Source: Eubacteriaceae bacterium
GTDB lineage: Bacteria > Bacillota > Clostridia > Eubacteriales > Anaerofustaceae
Direction: 5' to 3'
Length of the DNA stretch: 64,000 nt
Assembly: GCA_017531485.1 (NCBI GenBank)
Contig: JAFXKY010000046.1
Location: forward strand, 124,001-188,000
The first letter of the stretch is position 1. Each line of letters begins with the position of its first letter. The notes under the pieces were generated by a model. It made no database searches. It saw only the letters and a list, made by a program, of their open reading frames with translations, and was not told the origin of the DNA. Position numbers and translations under genes: made by a program. This document shows, one piece after another, positions 6,789 through 15,347 of the stretch.

Positions 6789-8138
6789 TCAGAATTCTCC
6801 CTTTAAAAATCTTTCATATGCCCTGTCAATATATCCTGACATATTATCGATATATTTTTCATCATACGGGACAAACAGATAAGCTTCATTTTTAAATTCA
6901 TCGCTGCCGTACTTTTCTCCGAAATAATTTTCAGCATTCATATCAACGCAGTACGGATATCCGTTTTCGTTCTGAGTGTTGAAGATATAATACTTTTTGA
7001 TAAATTCCCTTATCTCGTCATTGAAGTGATATGTTCTAAGTTCACCGCGGAAAAATTCATTTGTGTGAATCAAATCCCTGACGTCTGTCTGACCGCCTGA
7101 GATAATATCTTCGACGCCGTCAAACGCCTCTTTCAGGCGGTCGCTGAGCATGTTTCGTTTTGCGGCCCAAATGAGCATGGCGCTGAGGTGATTATATCCG
7201 CATTTCTTTTCAAGCGGAAGACTCAGACGAACGATCTTGTCCGAATGCCAGGAGCCCGTGTCGATCATTTTTCCCCAGTAATATTTCTTTACAGCTTCGC
7301 CCGAATCCACATCAACGGAATATTCATCCGCAATTTTCATTATGTCGTCTTCGGAAAGGGTCGTAATGAATCTTACGTCGTCATAATCCCTTACGTGAGG
7401 CGCTTTTTCGATAAAATTATCATAGCTTACCGTTATTCCGCCCGGCAGATACATATACCATTCATTTACTTCTTCATCCATTTCGAACAGCACATAAGGA
7501 CTGTACGGTACCGCTGTTACAAGATCTTCCTCGATGAAATACATTCCGAAAAGCTCTCCGTTTTCTTTTTTGTAGAATCTCGGAGAAGCATAATAAAGAT
7601 CCAGCGTCTGCAGTTCATGGAGAAGTTCTTCGAAATAATCCATGTTTCCCGCTATTTTATTTACTTCCTTAACCCCCAGAGCCACAGGATTTACAGCACC
7701 GAAGATGAAAAACTGTTTGCTTTCTCCTGAAAGGATGCTGGATGTGATCTCCTCAATGGCCTCAATGCTCGCATCGGTATCCTGCTGGATAAACATGTTG
7801 CAATACTCAACAGGGACCTTTTCGCCTTCTCGGATAAATTCCTTCACTCCCATCTTTCCGCAAAGGCACTCAATGAGAGTATAAAATTTTACAATGTCCC
7901 CTGCCGTCGACGGAAGCGGAAGACGCATGAATATGTCTTTGTCTTCGATCCATACTTCAAATCCTCTGCCGATAGATTCCTTGTCATAAAGGATAGTATA
8001 TTTTCCCGTTTCACCTTCTATTATAACGTAGTTTTCATTGGCAACGCCGAATGAAAGATTTTTCAGTTCCGCTATTCCGGGAACGGTGATTTCTTTTTTA
8101 AACAGCTTTTTTTGTCTTATTTCAATATTGACTGCCAT
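6789..8138 (-). CDS. Hypothetical 449-aa soluble protein
   Basis: No signal peptide or membrane helix. It begins MAVNIEIRQKKLFKKEITV, is acidic and rich in aromatic residues, and has no metal or nucleotide motif that I recognise. AAGGAG lies before the ATG. It is immediately followed by the P-loop kinase and then a GNAT gene, and the three probably form one operon. I do not recognise the family with confidence; the first 40 residues faintly resemble DUF4299-type proteins. Confidence 0.65.
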   Translation of the reverse strand: MAVNIEIRQKKLFKKEITVPGIAELKNLSFGVANENYVIIEGETGKYTILYDKESIGRGFEVWIEDKDIFMRLPLPSTAGDIVKFYTLIECLCGKMGVKEFIREGEKVPVEYCNMFIQQDTDASIEAIEEITSSILSGESKQFFIFGAVNPVALGVKEVNKIAGNMDYFEELLHELQTLDLYYASPRFYKKENGELFGMYFIEEDLVTAVPYSPYVLFEMDEEVNEWYMYLPGGITVSYDNFIEKAPHVRDYDDVRFITTLSEDDIMKIADEYSVDVDSGEAVKKYYWGKMIDTGSWHSDKIVRLSLPLEKKCGYNHLSAMLIWAAKRNMLSDRLKEAFDGVEDIISGGQTDVRDLIHTNEFFRGELRTYHFNDEIREFIKKYYIFNTQNENGYPYCVDMNAENYFGEKYGSDEFKNEAYLFVPYDEKYIDNMSGYIDRAYERFLKGEF

Positions 8139-8177
8139 AATTTCTCCTTATATATTCGATATATCATCAACATCTTT

Positions 8178-9092
8178 TTATGTATCAAACTCAAGAAAAT
8201 ACAATTTATATTCGTCTTCGTCAAGCAGAAATACGCTTATATTAAAGGACGCTCCCGAAAACAGGTCGTTGTCTGAAAACGTATCATTCAGCCTGTCCCA
8301 AAAGAAATATCTGCCGTTTTCTATGTACGGTATATCGTTATTTAAAGCGAGATCAAAACCGTACGTAACGCCATCTTTCGTTCCGCCATATAAAAGCAGT
8401 TCAATATCTTCCGTCATCGGCAGATCTTTCCATTTTTCTGTTTCATAAGACCGGTTCTCCCAACAAGAAACGTCAAACACGGCAACCGCCGTTCCATCAC
8501 CAAAGAATCCTCCGTGAGAATCTTCATATTTCATGACACCGCATCCCTGCAAGTCGACAGAGTATCTCTTTTCAATATACTTTATTATATCGTCATTATC
8601 TTTGCTGCACAAGAATATTACTGTCAAAAATGATATAATTATGAGGATTATTAAATATTTTTTCCTTAAAAGCATGCTGTTTGTCCTTTCCAATAAGAAA
8701 CTATGCATCATAACCGCTATACCCGTCATTATGAGTGACGAAGGGAAATATATCATCCATACTATCATAAAGCTCATATTTCCCGGATCGTCACCTGAAG
8801 TATTGACGAAGAGTGTGTACGGAAATGAAGTTTTGATAATTATAATAACTATGTTCACGATAAAAAATATCGCAACGCTTATCAATAATCCGATGCTGAG
8901 CTTCCCCGTGCTTTTGATCATGGCAAAATAAAAAAGTACAGCGCTCAGAACAGATATCATTATCGGCATTATGAACAAAACAGAATCGTCCATTTTATAT
9001 GCCATATAGTCCGATATGAAAAAATCCGTCATAATGTTAAAAATGACAGAACATACAGTGGATGAATACACATACGGCAGGTATTTCTTCAT
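8178..9092 (-). CDS. Hypothetical membrane protein with C-terminal soluble domain
   Basis: 304 aa. Five predicted helices at about 10-28, 37-58, 66-87, 108-129 and 145-162, then a soluble domain of about 140 residues with the motif DSHGGFFGDG at 191-200. The start overlaps the stop of the lipoprotein gene by four bases (ATGA), so the two are a coupled pair. Function unknown. Confidence 0.7.
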   Translation of the reverse strand: MKKYLPYVYSSTVCSVIFNIMTDFFISDYMAYKMDDSVLFIMPIMISVLSAVLFYFAMIKSTGKLSIGLLISVAIFFIVNIVIIIIKTSFPYTLFVNTSGDDPGNMSFMIVWMIYFPSSLIMTGIAVMMHSFLLERTNSMLLRKKYLIILIIISFLTVIFLCSKDNDDIIKYIEKRYSVDLQGCGVMKYEDSHGGFFGDGTAVAVFDVSCWENRSYETEKWKDLPMTEDIELLLYGGTKDGVTYGFDLALNNDIPYIENGRYFFWDRLNDTFSDNDLFSGASFNISVFLLDEDEYKLYFLEFDT

Positions 9093-9574
9093 TTCTCTAG
9101 TTCCTTCATATTTTCATCGTAACACAAAAATGTCTTTTCACCGTCCTCCGCCGTCATATATGGATAAGAGGATTTTCTTATGCTGTCTACGCGGTTTCCG
9201 TCGGTTCCCTGAATCACTACAGTACTGCAATCTTCGTTACATACAAACAGCGCGCTTATTTCTTCTTTATAAAATACATATATCTGGTCATAAAGCTTGT
9301 CGGGGAAATGTGTAGTGACGAGAGAATAACTGTTTTCACCTTTCACGTCAAGTTCCAATACAATACACATATCTTCGTCACCTTCCGAAAGAAAAAACGC
9401 AAAAGCCTTTTCATCTTTTCCGAACATGGCACTTTTTACAGTTTCATTAAAAGAAACTCCGATTTTTTCAAATTCATCTCCGGCTATCTCGTCTATTTTA
9501 TGAGACGGAGAAGTACACGATGAGAGACATACAAAACACAGAAAAATAAAAATGACACTTAATACCTTTTTCAT
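9089..9574 (-). CDS. Small lipoprotein, unknown function
   Basis: 161 aa with a lipoprotein signal sequence ending in LSSC (lipidated Cys20), so it is anchored on the outer face of the membrane. The mature part is acidic and predicted to be beta-rich. AAGGAGGG precedes the ATG. It is coupled to the downstream membrane protein by an ATGA overlap, suggesting an envelope pair. Confidence 0.72.
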   Translation of the reverse strand: MKKVLSVIFIFLCFVCLSSCTSPSHKIDEIAGDEFEKIGVSFNETVKSAMFGKDEKAFAFFLSEGDEDMCIVLELDVKGENSYSLVTTHFPDKLYDQIYVFYKEEISALFVCNEDCSTVVIQGTDGNRVDSIRKSSYPYMTAEDGEKTFLCYDENMKELEK

Positions 9575-9650
9575 GCTACCCTCCTTTTTTCAGAGTGTAG
9601 CAGATATGGTATTAAATGTCAATAATTTTATATCGAAATTCGATAATATT

Positions 9651-10175
9651 TTATCGATAAATATGCGGAAGTTCTTTGCGTCGTCTGTTCCATTCGTTCC
9701 AATATGCGATATATCCACGCTTTGTAAATTCATCTTCTTCGTCCGAAAAAACTTTCGGCAAAGAAGAATCATAATATTCTTTTATCTTATCACAAAATGC
9801 AAATACTTCTTTTTTATAAACATCCATGCTGACAAATTCTGAATCTCCCTCGTAAATCAGCTCAACACCTCCGTCGACATGAATAACTTCCCAGTCTTCA
9901 CCGTTATCGCATCCGTCAATGTAAACATCTGTAAGGAGGTCATTTGGAATGTAAAAATGTCCGCAGCATGGAAGCATCTGATACGGATCATCCTTGGTTT
10001 TATTGTTATTGAGGCTTTTGAGAAGGTACATAGCCGTCGCACTTATCGTGCAGTCATACTCTATGATATTATCCCCTATTTTTGCGACAGCATGGCCGTG
10101 AAGACAACGGTCTTCAGGATCATCTTTTCTCGTGAGCCAATGAATGTCATATGCATCTATGCTGAATCTGTTCAT
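9651..10175 (-). CDS. Hypothetical cytoplasmic protein
   Basis: 174 aa starting MNRFSIDAYDIHWLTRKDDP. The start at 10175 follows a GGAGG site; the frame stays open to 10364 without a ribosome site. Notable are CLHGHAVAKIGD and MLPCCGHFYIPND, each a Cys/His pair, and a basic C-terminus. No family recognised. It is not closely coupled to its neighbours. Confidence 0.6.
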   Translation of the reverse strand: MNRFSIDAYDIHWLTRKDDPEDRCLHGHAVAKIGDNIIEYDCTISATAMYLLKSLNNNKTKDDPYQMLPCCGHFYIPNDLLTDVYIDGCDNGEDWEVIHVDGGVELIYEGDSEFVSMDVYKKEVFAFCDKIKEYYDSSLPKVFSDEEDEFTKRGYIAYWNEWNRRRKELPHIYR

Positions 10176-10212
10176 ATTTCCTCCGATCTCTGAATTTTTC
10201 CGAAACAACTGA

Positions 10213-10530
10213 TTACTTTTTATTTTTTGCTGATTCCGGAAGAAAATCATATATGAGTTCAAATAATCTAAAAATCTCTTCTTTATTTTCCGTGTCAATA
10301 ACATGGAACATTTCTTTTGCGCCTTCGTATGGAATGACAAATTCCGAACCGTCATGAATATCACGAAGAGGTCTTATATCTTTCAATAAAAGTTTGTCAT
10401 CATAAAGTCCGCCGATGAGTTTGTCTTTATAATACAGAAGATACTCACCCATCATCTTTCTCGTCCTTATTTTTTCACATCCGTCGAGAACGGACAGAAT
10501 ATGATCGTGAAACTCTTTACTCGTCGCCAT
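10213..10530 (-). CDS. TfoX/Sxy N-terminal domain protein
   Basis: 105 aa. The N-terminal SVLDGCEKIRTRKMMGEYLL and YYKDKLIGGLYDDKLLLKDI match the TfoX_N fold, named after the competence regulator TfoX/Sxy but widespread as stand-alone proteins of unknown role. The gene starts inside the end of the DUF3795-HAD gene (14-base overlap, different frame) with no clear ribosome site, so expression likely depends on coupling. Confidence 0.8.
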   Translation of the reverse strand: MATSKEFHDHILSVLDGCEKIRTRKMMGEYLLYYKDKLIGGLYDDKLLLKDIRPLRDIHDGSEFVIPYEGAKEMFHVIDTENKEEIFRLFELIYDFLPESAKNKK

Positions 10531-11488
10531 GATTTATCACCGATATAATCTCTGAATGATCCATAAAGTAATACTTTGAATCACGTCTGAGTATGTGAGA
10601 GTCTTCGTCTGAATATTTATCGTATATTACAGCGCAGTCCATTCTCGCATCTTTTGCCGCCATAAGTCCGACGAGAGAGTCTTCAATGACAATACATTCC
10701 TCTTTACTGACACCAAGCATCTCTGCTGCTTTGACAAAAACTTCTCCGTCAGGCTTGATCGTCTCAACGTCTTCCCTTGCAAGCACTACATCAAACGTCT
10801 TGTCGATGGGAGCATGAGTGATGATATTTTTATTATGATATGTATAAATCTCAAGGTTTGCTCTTTTTGTTGTAGAAGCTATGGCGAGAAGATAATTCTT
10901 TTCTTTCAGCGATCTCAGAACTTCGTCCGCATAAGGCTTATAGCAAATTATATTCTTCAGATAATCATCGGCTATATCGTATCTGAGGGTATGGATATCT
11001 TCAGGTGACATTGCCGAATTTGTTATAATTCCGAGATATTCGCAATATTTAAGGTAAGGAGAAGCATATGACGAATATTCCTTTAATTTCTCGTCCCTGA
11101 GTTTCTGCAGTTCATTTTCTGTATATTCATCTGAACCAAGTTTATTCATCAAAAGCCTGTCTACCGTATTCCATATACCGACGGAATCGATAAGCGTGCC
11201 GTCCATATCAAAGATAACGGCTTTTTTGCCGTGTAACATATCTCTGTTTTTCCATATACGGCAATTTGAAATTCTCTTCCCGTTATCTCCTTCGTTTTCA
11301 TCATAAGAAAATGACATCAGAAGTTCGCACGGAAAGTCTTCACATTCTCCGCAGTGCGACAAATTTTTGGCTTCACAACACTCTTTTACACTGCATCTTC
11401 CCCAGAAGGGTTCATTTATATTAACACATCCTGCGCATTCTTCAAACCGACACTTCGTGCAATTTATTCCACAACGTGATTTTATCAT
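10517..11488 (-). CDS. DUF3795 zinc/cysteine-rich domain fused to a HAD hydrolase
   Basis: 323 aa in two parts. Residues 1-80 form a DUF3795-like Cys-rich module (CGINCTKC at 6-13, CAGC at 18-21, CGECEDFPC at 46-54). Residues 85-323 form a complete HAD-superfamily phosphatase with motif I VIFDMDGTLID (Asp94, Asp96), motif II IAST, and VIEDSLVGLMAAKDA as motif IV region; a beta-phosphoglucomutase-like hydrolase is likely. There is no ribosome site at the internal Met84, so the fusion appears real. Overlaps the TfoX-like gene downstream. Confidence 0.85.
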   Translation of the reverse strand: MIKSRCGINCTKCRFEECAGCVNINEPFWGRCSVKECCEAKNLSHCGECEDFPCELLMSFSYDENEGDNGKRISNCRIWKNRDMLHGKKAVIFDMDGTLIDSVGIWNTVDRLLMNKLGSDEYTENELQKLRDEKLKEYSSYASPYLKYCEYLGIITNSAMSPEDIHTLRYDIADDYLKNIICYKPYADEVLRSLKEKNYLLAIASTTKRANLEIYTYHNKNIITHAPIDKTFDVVLAREDVETIKPDGEVFVKAAEMLGVSKEECIVIEDSLVGLMAAKDARMDCAVIYDKYSDEDSHILRRDSKYYFMDHSEIISVINHGDE

Positions 11489-11497
11489 TTTTATCTC

Positions 11498-12064
11498 CTA
11501 TAATAAAAACATAATTATTCCGAATACGATCATGACCCCTCCGCCGATTCTTTCCGCTGTAAGTGCTTCATCGGAAGGCTCTGCATTTTTGTATCTCCAT
11601 CCATGGGAGAAATACCACGCTTTTTCAGGTTTCAATATACTGTAAAGTCCCAGCGCAGCAAACAGAAGACCAAACATGCTGTGAGGGCCCTCGGGTTCTT
11701 CTTTATTATCCGGTTTCGGTGTTTCCTGTTCGAGAAGAGAAATGAGAAGATCACCGTCTGTATGATTCGCTGCATCGTAATCATCGCTCCATCCACCGTA
11801 ACCGCCCATATCAGTCACAGTCCACCAGTATGTTGCTCCGTCGGGATATATTATTTTTGTAGTATTGCCGTTTATTTCATATGAAAATACGTCTTTTGTC
11901 AGTTCATCAGTAATTGTTTTATTTACAGTATCCACAGTATAAGACGTACTTCCATCATGGATAGTATATATTTTTTCATTTTCGTTCATATTGTCATTTG
12001 CGCAGGATGCAAGAAGCAACATCACTGTTATAAAGATGAATATGTATTTTAAAGTTCTCTTCAT
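11498..12064 (-). CDS. Lipoprotein with C-terminal DUF6199-like membrane segment
   Basis: 188 aa. The signal sequence ends in LLASC (Cys21). A predicted beta-rich extracytoplasmic part follows (residues 25-115), then a Pro/Glu linker, two hydrophobic helices (about 130-145 and 172-188) and the segment PEKAWYFSHGWRYKNAEPSD, the pattern I associate with DUF6199. Function unknown. It lies 9 bases upstream of the DUF3795-HAD gene on the same strand. Confidence 0.72.
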   Translation of the reverse strand: MKRTLKYIFIFITVMLLLASCANDNMNENEKIYTIHDGSTSYTVDTVNKTITDELTKDVFSYEINGNTTKIIYPDGATYWWTVTDMGGYGGWSDDYDAANHTDGDLLISLLEQETPKPDNKEEPEGPHSMFGLLFAALGLYSILKPEKAWYFSHGWRYKNAEPSDEALTAERIGGGVMIVFGIIMFLL

Positions 12065-12145
12065 GTCATATCCTTTCTTTATGCTAAACTATACGATGTT
12101 ATTTTATCACAACATCTTCTCCCATACAACATTCTTCAAAAAAAT

Positions 12146-12163
12146 CCCCGCTTCAATGCGGGG
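12146..12163 (-). terminator. Rho-independent terminator
   Basis: Stem CCCCGC/GCGGGG with loop TTCAAT. On the minus strand it is followed by seven T, ending the acidic protein gene at 12169. Confidence 0.85.
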
Positions 12164-12168
12164 ACAAA

Positions 12169-12639
12169 TTAAAATATCATGTCTTTTTCGTCAAAGCTGA
12201 TGGGAAATTCTTCATCGTCATCATCGAATTCCGTAGAAAAATCATCGTCATCATAATCGTCGTCATCGTCTGCAATGCTATCATCGTCTTCATCATAGCT
12301 GAAGAGGTACTCCTCGTCATCGATGTAGCTATACCTATCATCGTAAGGATTATCCATGGTGTTTTCTCTCTCCCAATCTTCCATTGTTATTACCGGAGAA
12401 TTATCATCATATTCTCTTGTGAAAACAACCGTAAATCCTGTTTTGTAAAAACTGTGCACGCCTTCTGCCCTGATGGTCGGTGTATAGTCGGGAATAATAC
12501 ACTGAATGTCGTATCCGGCATCGAGATACATAGTGAGCATCTTGCCTGCCCATGTCATTTCTTCCGCATAGTGGTGGTTGCCGTTTGTGAGTTCTACTGA
12601 GTTTCCGTCGTTAATATGAATTACTTTTGCTTCTTTCAT
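12169..12639 (-). CDS. Hypothetical protein with poly-aspartate tail
   Basis: 156 aa starting MKEAKVIHINDGNSVELTNG. The start at 12639 is placed so that GGAGG serves as the ribosome site; the ATG four codons upstream would overlap it. The first 95 residues form a small domain. The last 60 are extremely acidic, with runs such as DDDDDYDDDDF. No family recognised. The tail suggests an unstructured or calcium/cation-interacting region, but that is inference. Confidence 0.65.
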   Translation of the reverse strand: MKEAKVIHINDGNSVELTNGNHHYAEEMTWAGKMLTMYLDAGYDIQCIIPDYTPTIRAEGVHSFYKTGFTVVFTREYDDNSPVITMEDWERENTMDNPYDDRYSYIDDEEYLFSYDEDDDSIADDDDDYDDDDFSTEFDDDDEEFPISFDEKDMIF

Positions 12640-12757
12640 TTGTTCCTCCATATAAAGTGAATTCAGAGTGTATTACAGGCAGGGCATTATTATATCACCC
12701 CCGCATGCGGTTACAAAGCAAAAATAACATAAAAATAAAATAATTTACAACTCCGTA

Positions 12758-13141
12758 TTACAAAACGGACACTTCATTTGTGGATACATCAAATTTTACT
12801 GTAATATTACCTATGATTATCGTATCCCAGCGGTCATTTTCACTGTCGCAGTTGGGATAATTGTCAATCCACTTATATTCCGGAAACTGTAAAATAATAT
12901 GATCATCTTCCTTATCGCAGACGATATCCATATAAACTTCCCTGCCGCCTTCCTGCGAAGCAAGATCCACATCCGCCAATAGTTTTCCACATGAATCGAA
13001 AAATTCCACATGTCCCCTGGCATGGACTTTTACGGTAATATTTTCATTTTCAAACAGTATCTCCGTTTCGGAAATATAGCCCGATGCAAGCTGAAACTCT
13101 CTTTTGTGATCATTCTGACTGTTAAATTTAAAATCGCTCAT
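12758..13141 (-). CDS. Hypothetical protein
   Basis: 127 aa starting MSDFKFNSQNDHKREFQLAS, with no signal or membrane segment and a predicted all-beta make-up. A GAGGTCAG sequence lies before the ATG. It is isolated between the lysS hairpin and an AT-rich spacer of about 120 bases in which I see nothing else. No family recognised. Confidence 0.6.
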   Translation of the reverse strand: MSDFKFNSQNDHKREFQLASGYISETEILFENENITVKVHARGHVEFFDSCGKLLADVDLASQEGGREVYMDIVCDKEDDHIILQFPEYKWIDNYPNCDSENDRWDTIIIGNITVKFDVSTNEVSVL

Positions 13142-13166
13142 TCTGACCTCTTTTCACATATAAACC

Positions 13167-13190
13167 GACCCTATACATATGTATAGGGTC
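13167..13190. terminator. Hairpin after lysS
   Basis: Stem GACCCTATAC/GTATAGGGTC with loop ATAT. There is no clear T-run on the minus strand, so it may act as a weak terminator or a 3' end stabiliser. Confidence 0.45.
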
Positions 13191-13200
13191 ATTGACTGAA

Positions 13201-14682
13201 TTATTCAATCGGTTTCATCGTGGGGAATAAGATTACGTCGCGGATAGTTGTCTGTCCTGTAAGGAGCATAACGAGTCTGTCCACACCTACCCCAACGCCG
13301 CCTGTCGGAGGCATAGCTACTTCAAGAGCGTTGATGAAATCTGTGTCATACGGATGAGCTTCGTCATCACCTGCATTTTTCTTTTCCATCTGAGCTGCGA
13401 AACGTTCTCTCTGATCAAACGGGTCGTTAAGTTCGCTGAATGCGTTTGCATATTCATGACCGGCGATAAAGAGTTCGAAACGTTCTGTGTATCTCGGATC
13501 GTCTGCGCATTTCTTTGAAAGCGGAGATATTTCAAGCGGGTGATGAGTTACGAATGTGGGCTGAACGATCGTTTCTTCAACAAATTCATCAAAACATTCT
13601 TCGATGATCTTGCCGATTCCCCAGCTCGGTTCTACCTGAATGCGAAGCTCTTTGGCTTTTTCGATTGCTTCATCGAGGTCCGTGATTTTGTCAAAGTCAA
13701 CGCCTGTCTTTTCAGCAACGAGGTCTACCATTCTTGCTCTCTTGAACGGAGCTTTGAAAGAGATTTCATTTCCGTCATATTCAACGCTGTCTGTTCCGTT
13801 TACTTTTGTAGCGACGAAAGAGAAGAGCTGTTCGATCATATCCATGATATCGTTGAAATCAGCATATGCCTCGTAACTTTCCATTGTAGTGAATTCGGGA
13901 TTGTGAGTAGCATCCATACCTTCGTTACGGAAAATTCTGCCTATCTCATAAACCTTGTCGAATCCGCCTACGATAAGTCTTTTAAGCGGAAGTTCTGTTG
14001 CTATACGCAGATACATCGGAATGTCAAGAGTATTATGGTGAGTAATGAACGGTCTTGCTGATGCACCGCCTGCGAGTGTACCGAGAACCGGTGTTTCAAC
14101 TTCAATGTATCCGCGGTTATCCATAAATTCTCTCATAGCCTTGATGATCTGTGTGCGCTTAATGAATACATCCTTTACTTCCGGGTTAACAATGAGATCA
14201 ACGTATCTCTGACGATAACGGATGTCAACGTCTTTAAGACCATGGTATTTTTCAGGAAGCACCTGAATTGATTTTGAGAGCATGGTGATCTTTTCCGGTC
14301 TTACGGAAATCTGACCTTTTTCAGTCATGAATACTTCGCCTTCAACGCCGACGATGTCACCGATATCGTATGTCTTTGCGAGTTTATATTCTTCTTCACC
14401 GAGAATATCACGTTTTACAAAGAGCTGAATTCTTCCGTCTGAATCCTGAAGATCCCAGAAAGAAACTTTTCCCTGTCCTCTTTTTGCCATAACACGGCCT
14501 GCAATGGAAACGTGTGCGCCGTTGAATCTGTCAAATTCTGTTGTAATTTCGTTTGCTGTTGTTGTTCGTGTGAACCTTGTTGCCGCATAAGGATACATTC
14601 CCGCTTCTGTAAGGCTTGTGAACTTGTCTACCTTAACTCTGACAACGTCCGGTAATGAATCGTAATATTCCTTAGAAATCAT
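13201..14682 (-). CDS. lysS: Lysyl-tRNA synthetase, class II
   Basis: 493 aa, the normal length. An N-terminal OB-fold anticodon-binding domain (VSIAGRVMAKRGQGKVSFWD at about 58-77) is followed by the class II catalytic core: motif 2 RIFRNEGMDATHNPEFT and motif 3 GVGVDRLVMLLTG near the C-terminus. It charges tRNA-Lys with lysine in the cytoplasm. It lies 23 bases after greA on the same strand, and the two share the promoter at 15308-15336. greA-lysS is a common gene pair in Firmicutes. Confidence 0.98.
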   Translation of the reverse strand: MISKEYYDSLPDVVRVKVDKFTSLTEAGMYPYAATRFTRTTTANEITTEFDRFNGAHVSIAGRVMAKRGQGKVSFWDLQDSDGRIQLFVKRDILGEEEYKLAKTYDIGDIVGVEGEVFMTEKGQISVRPEKITMLSKSIQVLPEKYHGLKDVDIRYRQRYVDLIVNPEVKDVFIKRTQIIKAMREFMDNRGYIEVETPVLGTLAGGASARPFITHHNTLDIPMYLRIATELPLKRLIVGGFDKVYEIGRIFRNEGMDATHNPEFTTMESYEAYADFNDIMDMIEQLFSFVATKVNGTDSVEYDGNEISFKAPFKRARMVDLVAEKTGVDFDKITDLDEAIEKAKELRIQVEPSWGIGKIIEECFDEFVEETIVQPTFVTHHPLEISPLSKKCADDPRYTERFELFIAGHEYANAFSELNDPFDQRERFAAQMEKKNAGDDEAHPYDTDFINALEVAMPPTGGVGVGVDRLVMLLTGQTTIRDVILFPTMKPIE

Positions 14683-14705
14683 TTAAAGTCCCCTTGTGAT
14701 TTATA

Positions 14706-15179
14706 TTATAATATATCAAGAATTTTAACTTCGTAATCGCCGAAAGGAGCCACAACTTTTACTGTGTCGCCTTTTTTTGCGCCGATGATTGCTTTTCCGA
14801 CAGGTGATTCGTTGGAAATTCTGCCTTCATCAAGGTCAGCTTCGTCGCTGCCCACGATAGTGAATGTGTATTCTTCTTCCATGTCTGAATCATAGAATTT
14901 TACTGTAGAACCGATATGGATAACTCCGCCGGGAATTGTTTTTTCATCGATGATCTTTGCGTTTTTGATCTTATATTCAAGCTCAACGATCTCACCTTCA
15001 ACAAAGCCCTGTTCCTGCTTTGCTTCTTCGTATTCAGCGTTTTCACTGAGGTCGCCGAATTCTCTCGCTGCCTTGATTTTTGCTGCTATTTCATGACGTT
15101 TCTTGGTTTTAAGGTACTCAAGGCGTTCAACAGCTTCTTCATAACCTTCTCTTGTATACAAAACTTCTTTTGATGCCAT
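14706..15179 (-). CDS. greA: Transcription elongation factor GreA
   Basis: 157 aa, standard length. The N-terminal coiled coil carries the acidic tip DLSENAEYEEAKQEQG that enters the RNA polymerase secondary channel and stimulates cleavage of backtracked RNA. The C-terminal FKBP-like domain contains SPVGKAIIGAKKGDTVKV. The start at 15179 follows AAGGAG; the frame stays open to 15254 but that part is the 5' leader. First gene of the greA-lysS operon. Confidence 0.97.
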   Translation of the reverse strand: MASKEVLYTREGYEEAVERLEYLKTKKRHEIAAKIKAAREFGDLSENAEYEEAKQEQGFVEGEIVELEYKIKNAKIIDEKTIPGGVIHIGSTVKFYDSDMEEEYTFTIVGSDEADLDEGRISNESPVGKAIIGAKKGDTVKVVAPFGDYEVKILDIL

Positions 15180-15307
15180 ATTTCCACTCCTTAACTTAAT
15201 AAAGACTGCGCCGATGCGCGAAGAGCAAAAGAAAAAATAAACACACAAAGACAAATCCTCACGCCTTACTGTGCGGAAGATTTGACGTACATTTGCTCTG
15301 TCAGAAT

Positions 15308-15336
15308 ATTATATACTCTGAAACCCGTTTAGTCAA
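15308..15336 (-). promoter_or_regulatory. greA-lysS promoter
   Basis: On the minus strand, TTGACT (15331-15336) and a perfect TATAAT (15308-15313) are 17 bases apart, about 130 bases before the greA start. Confidence 0.85.
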
Positions 15337-15347
15337 GCCATTTTATA

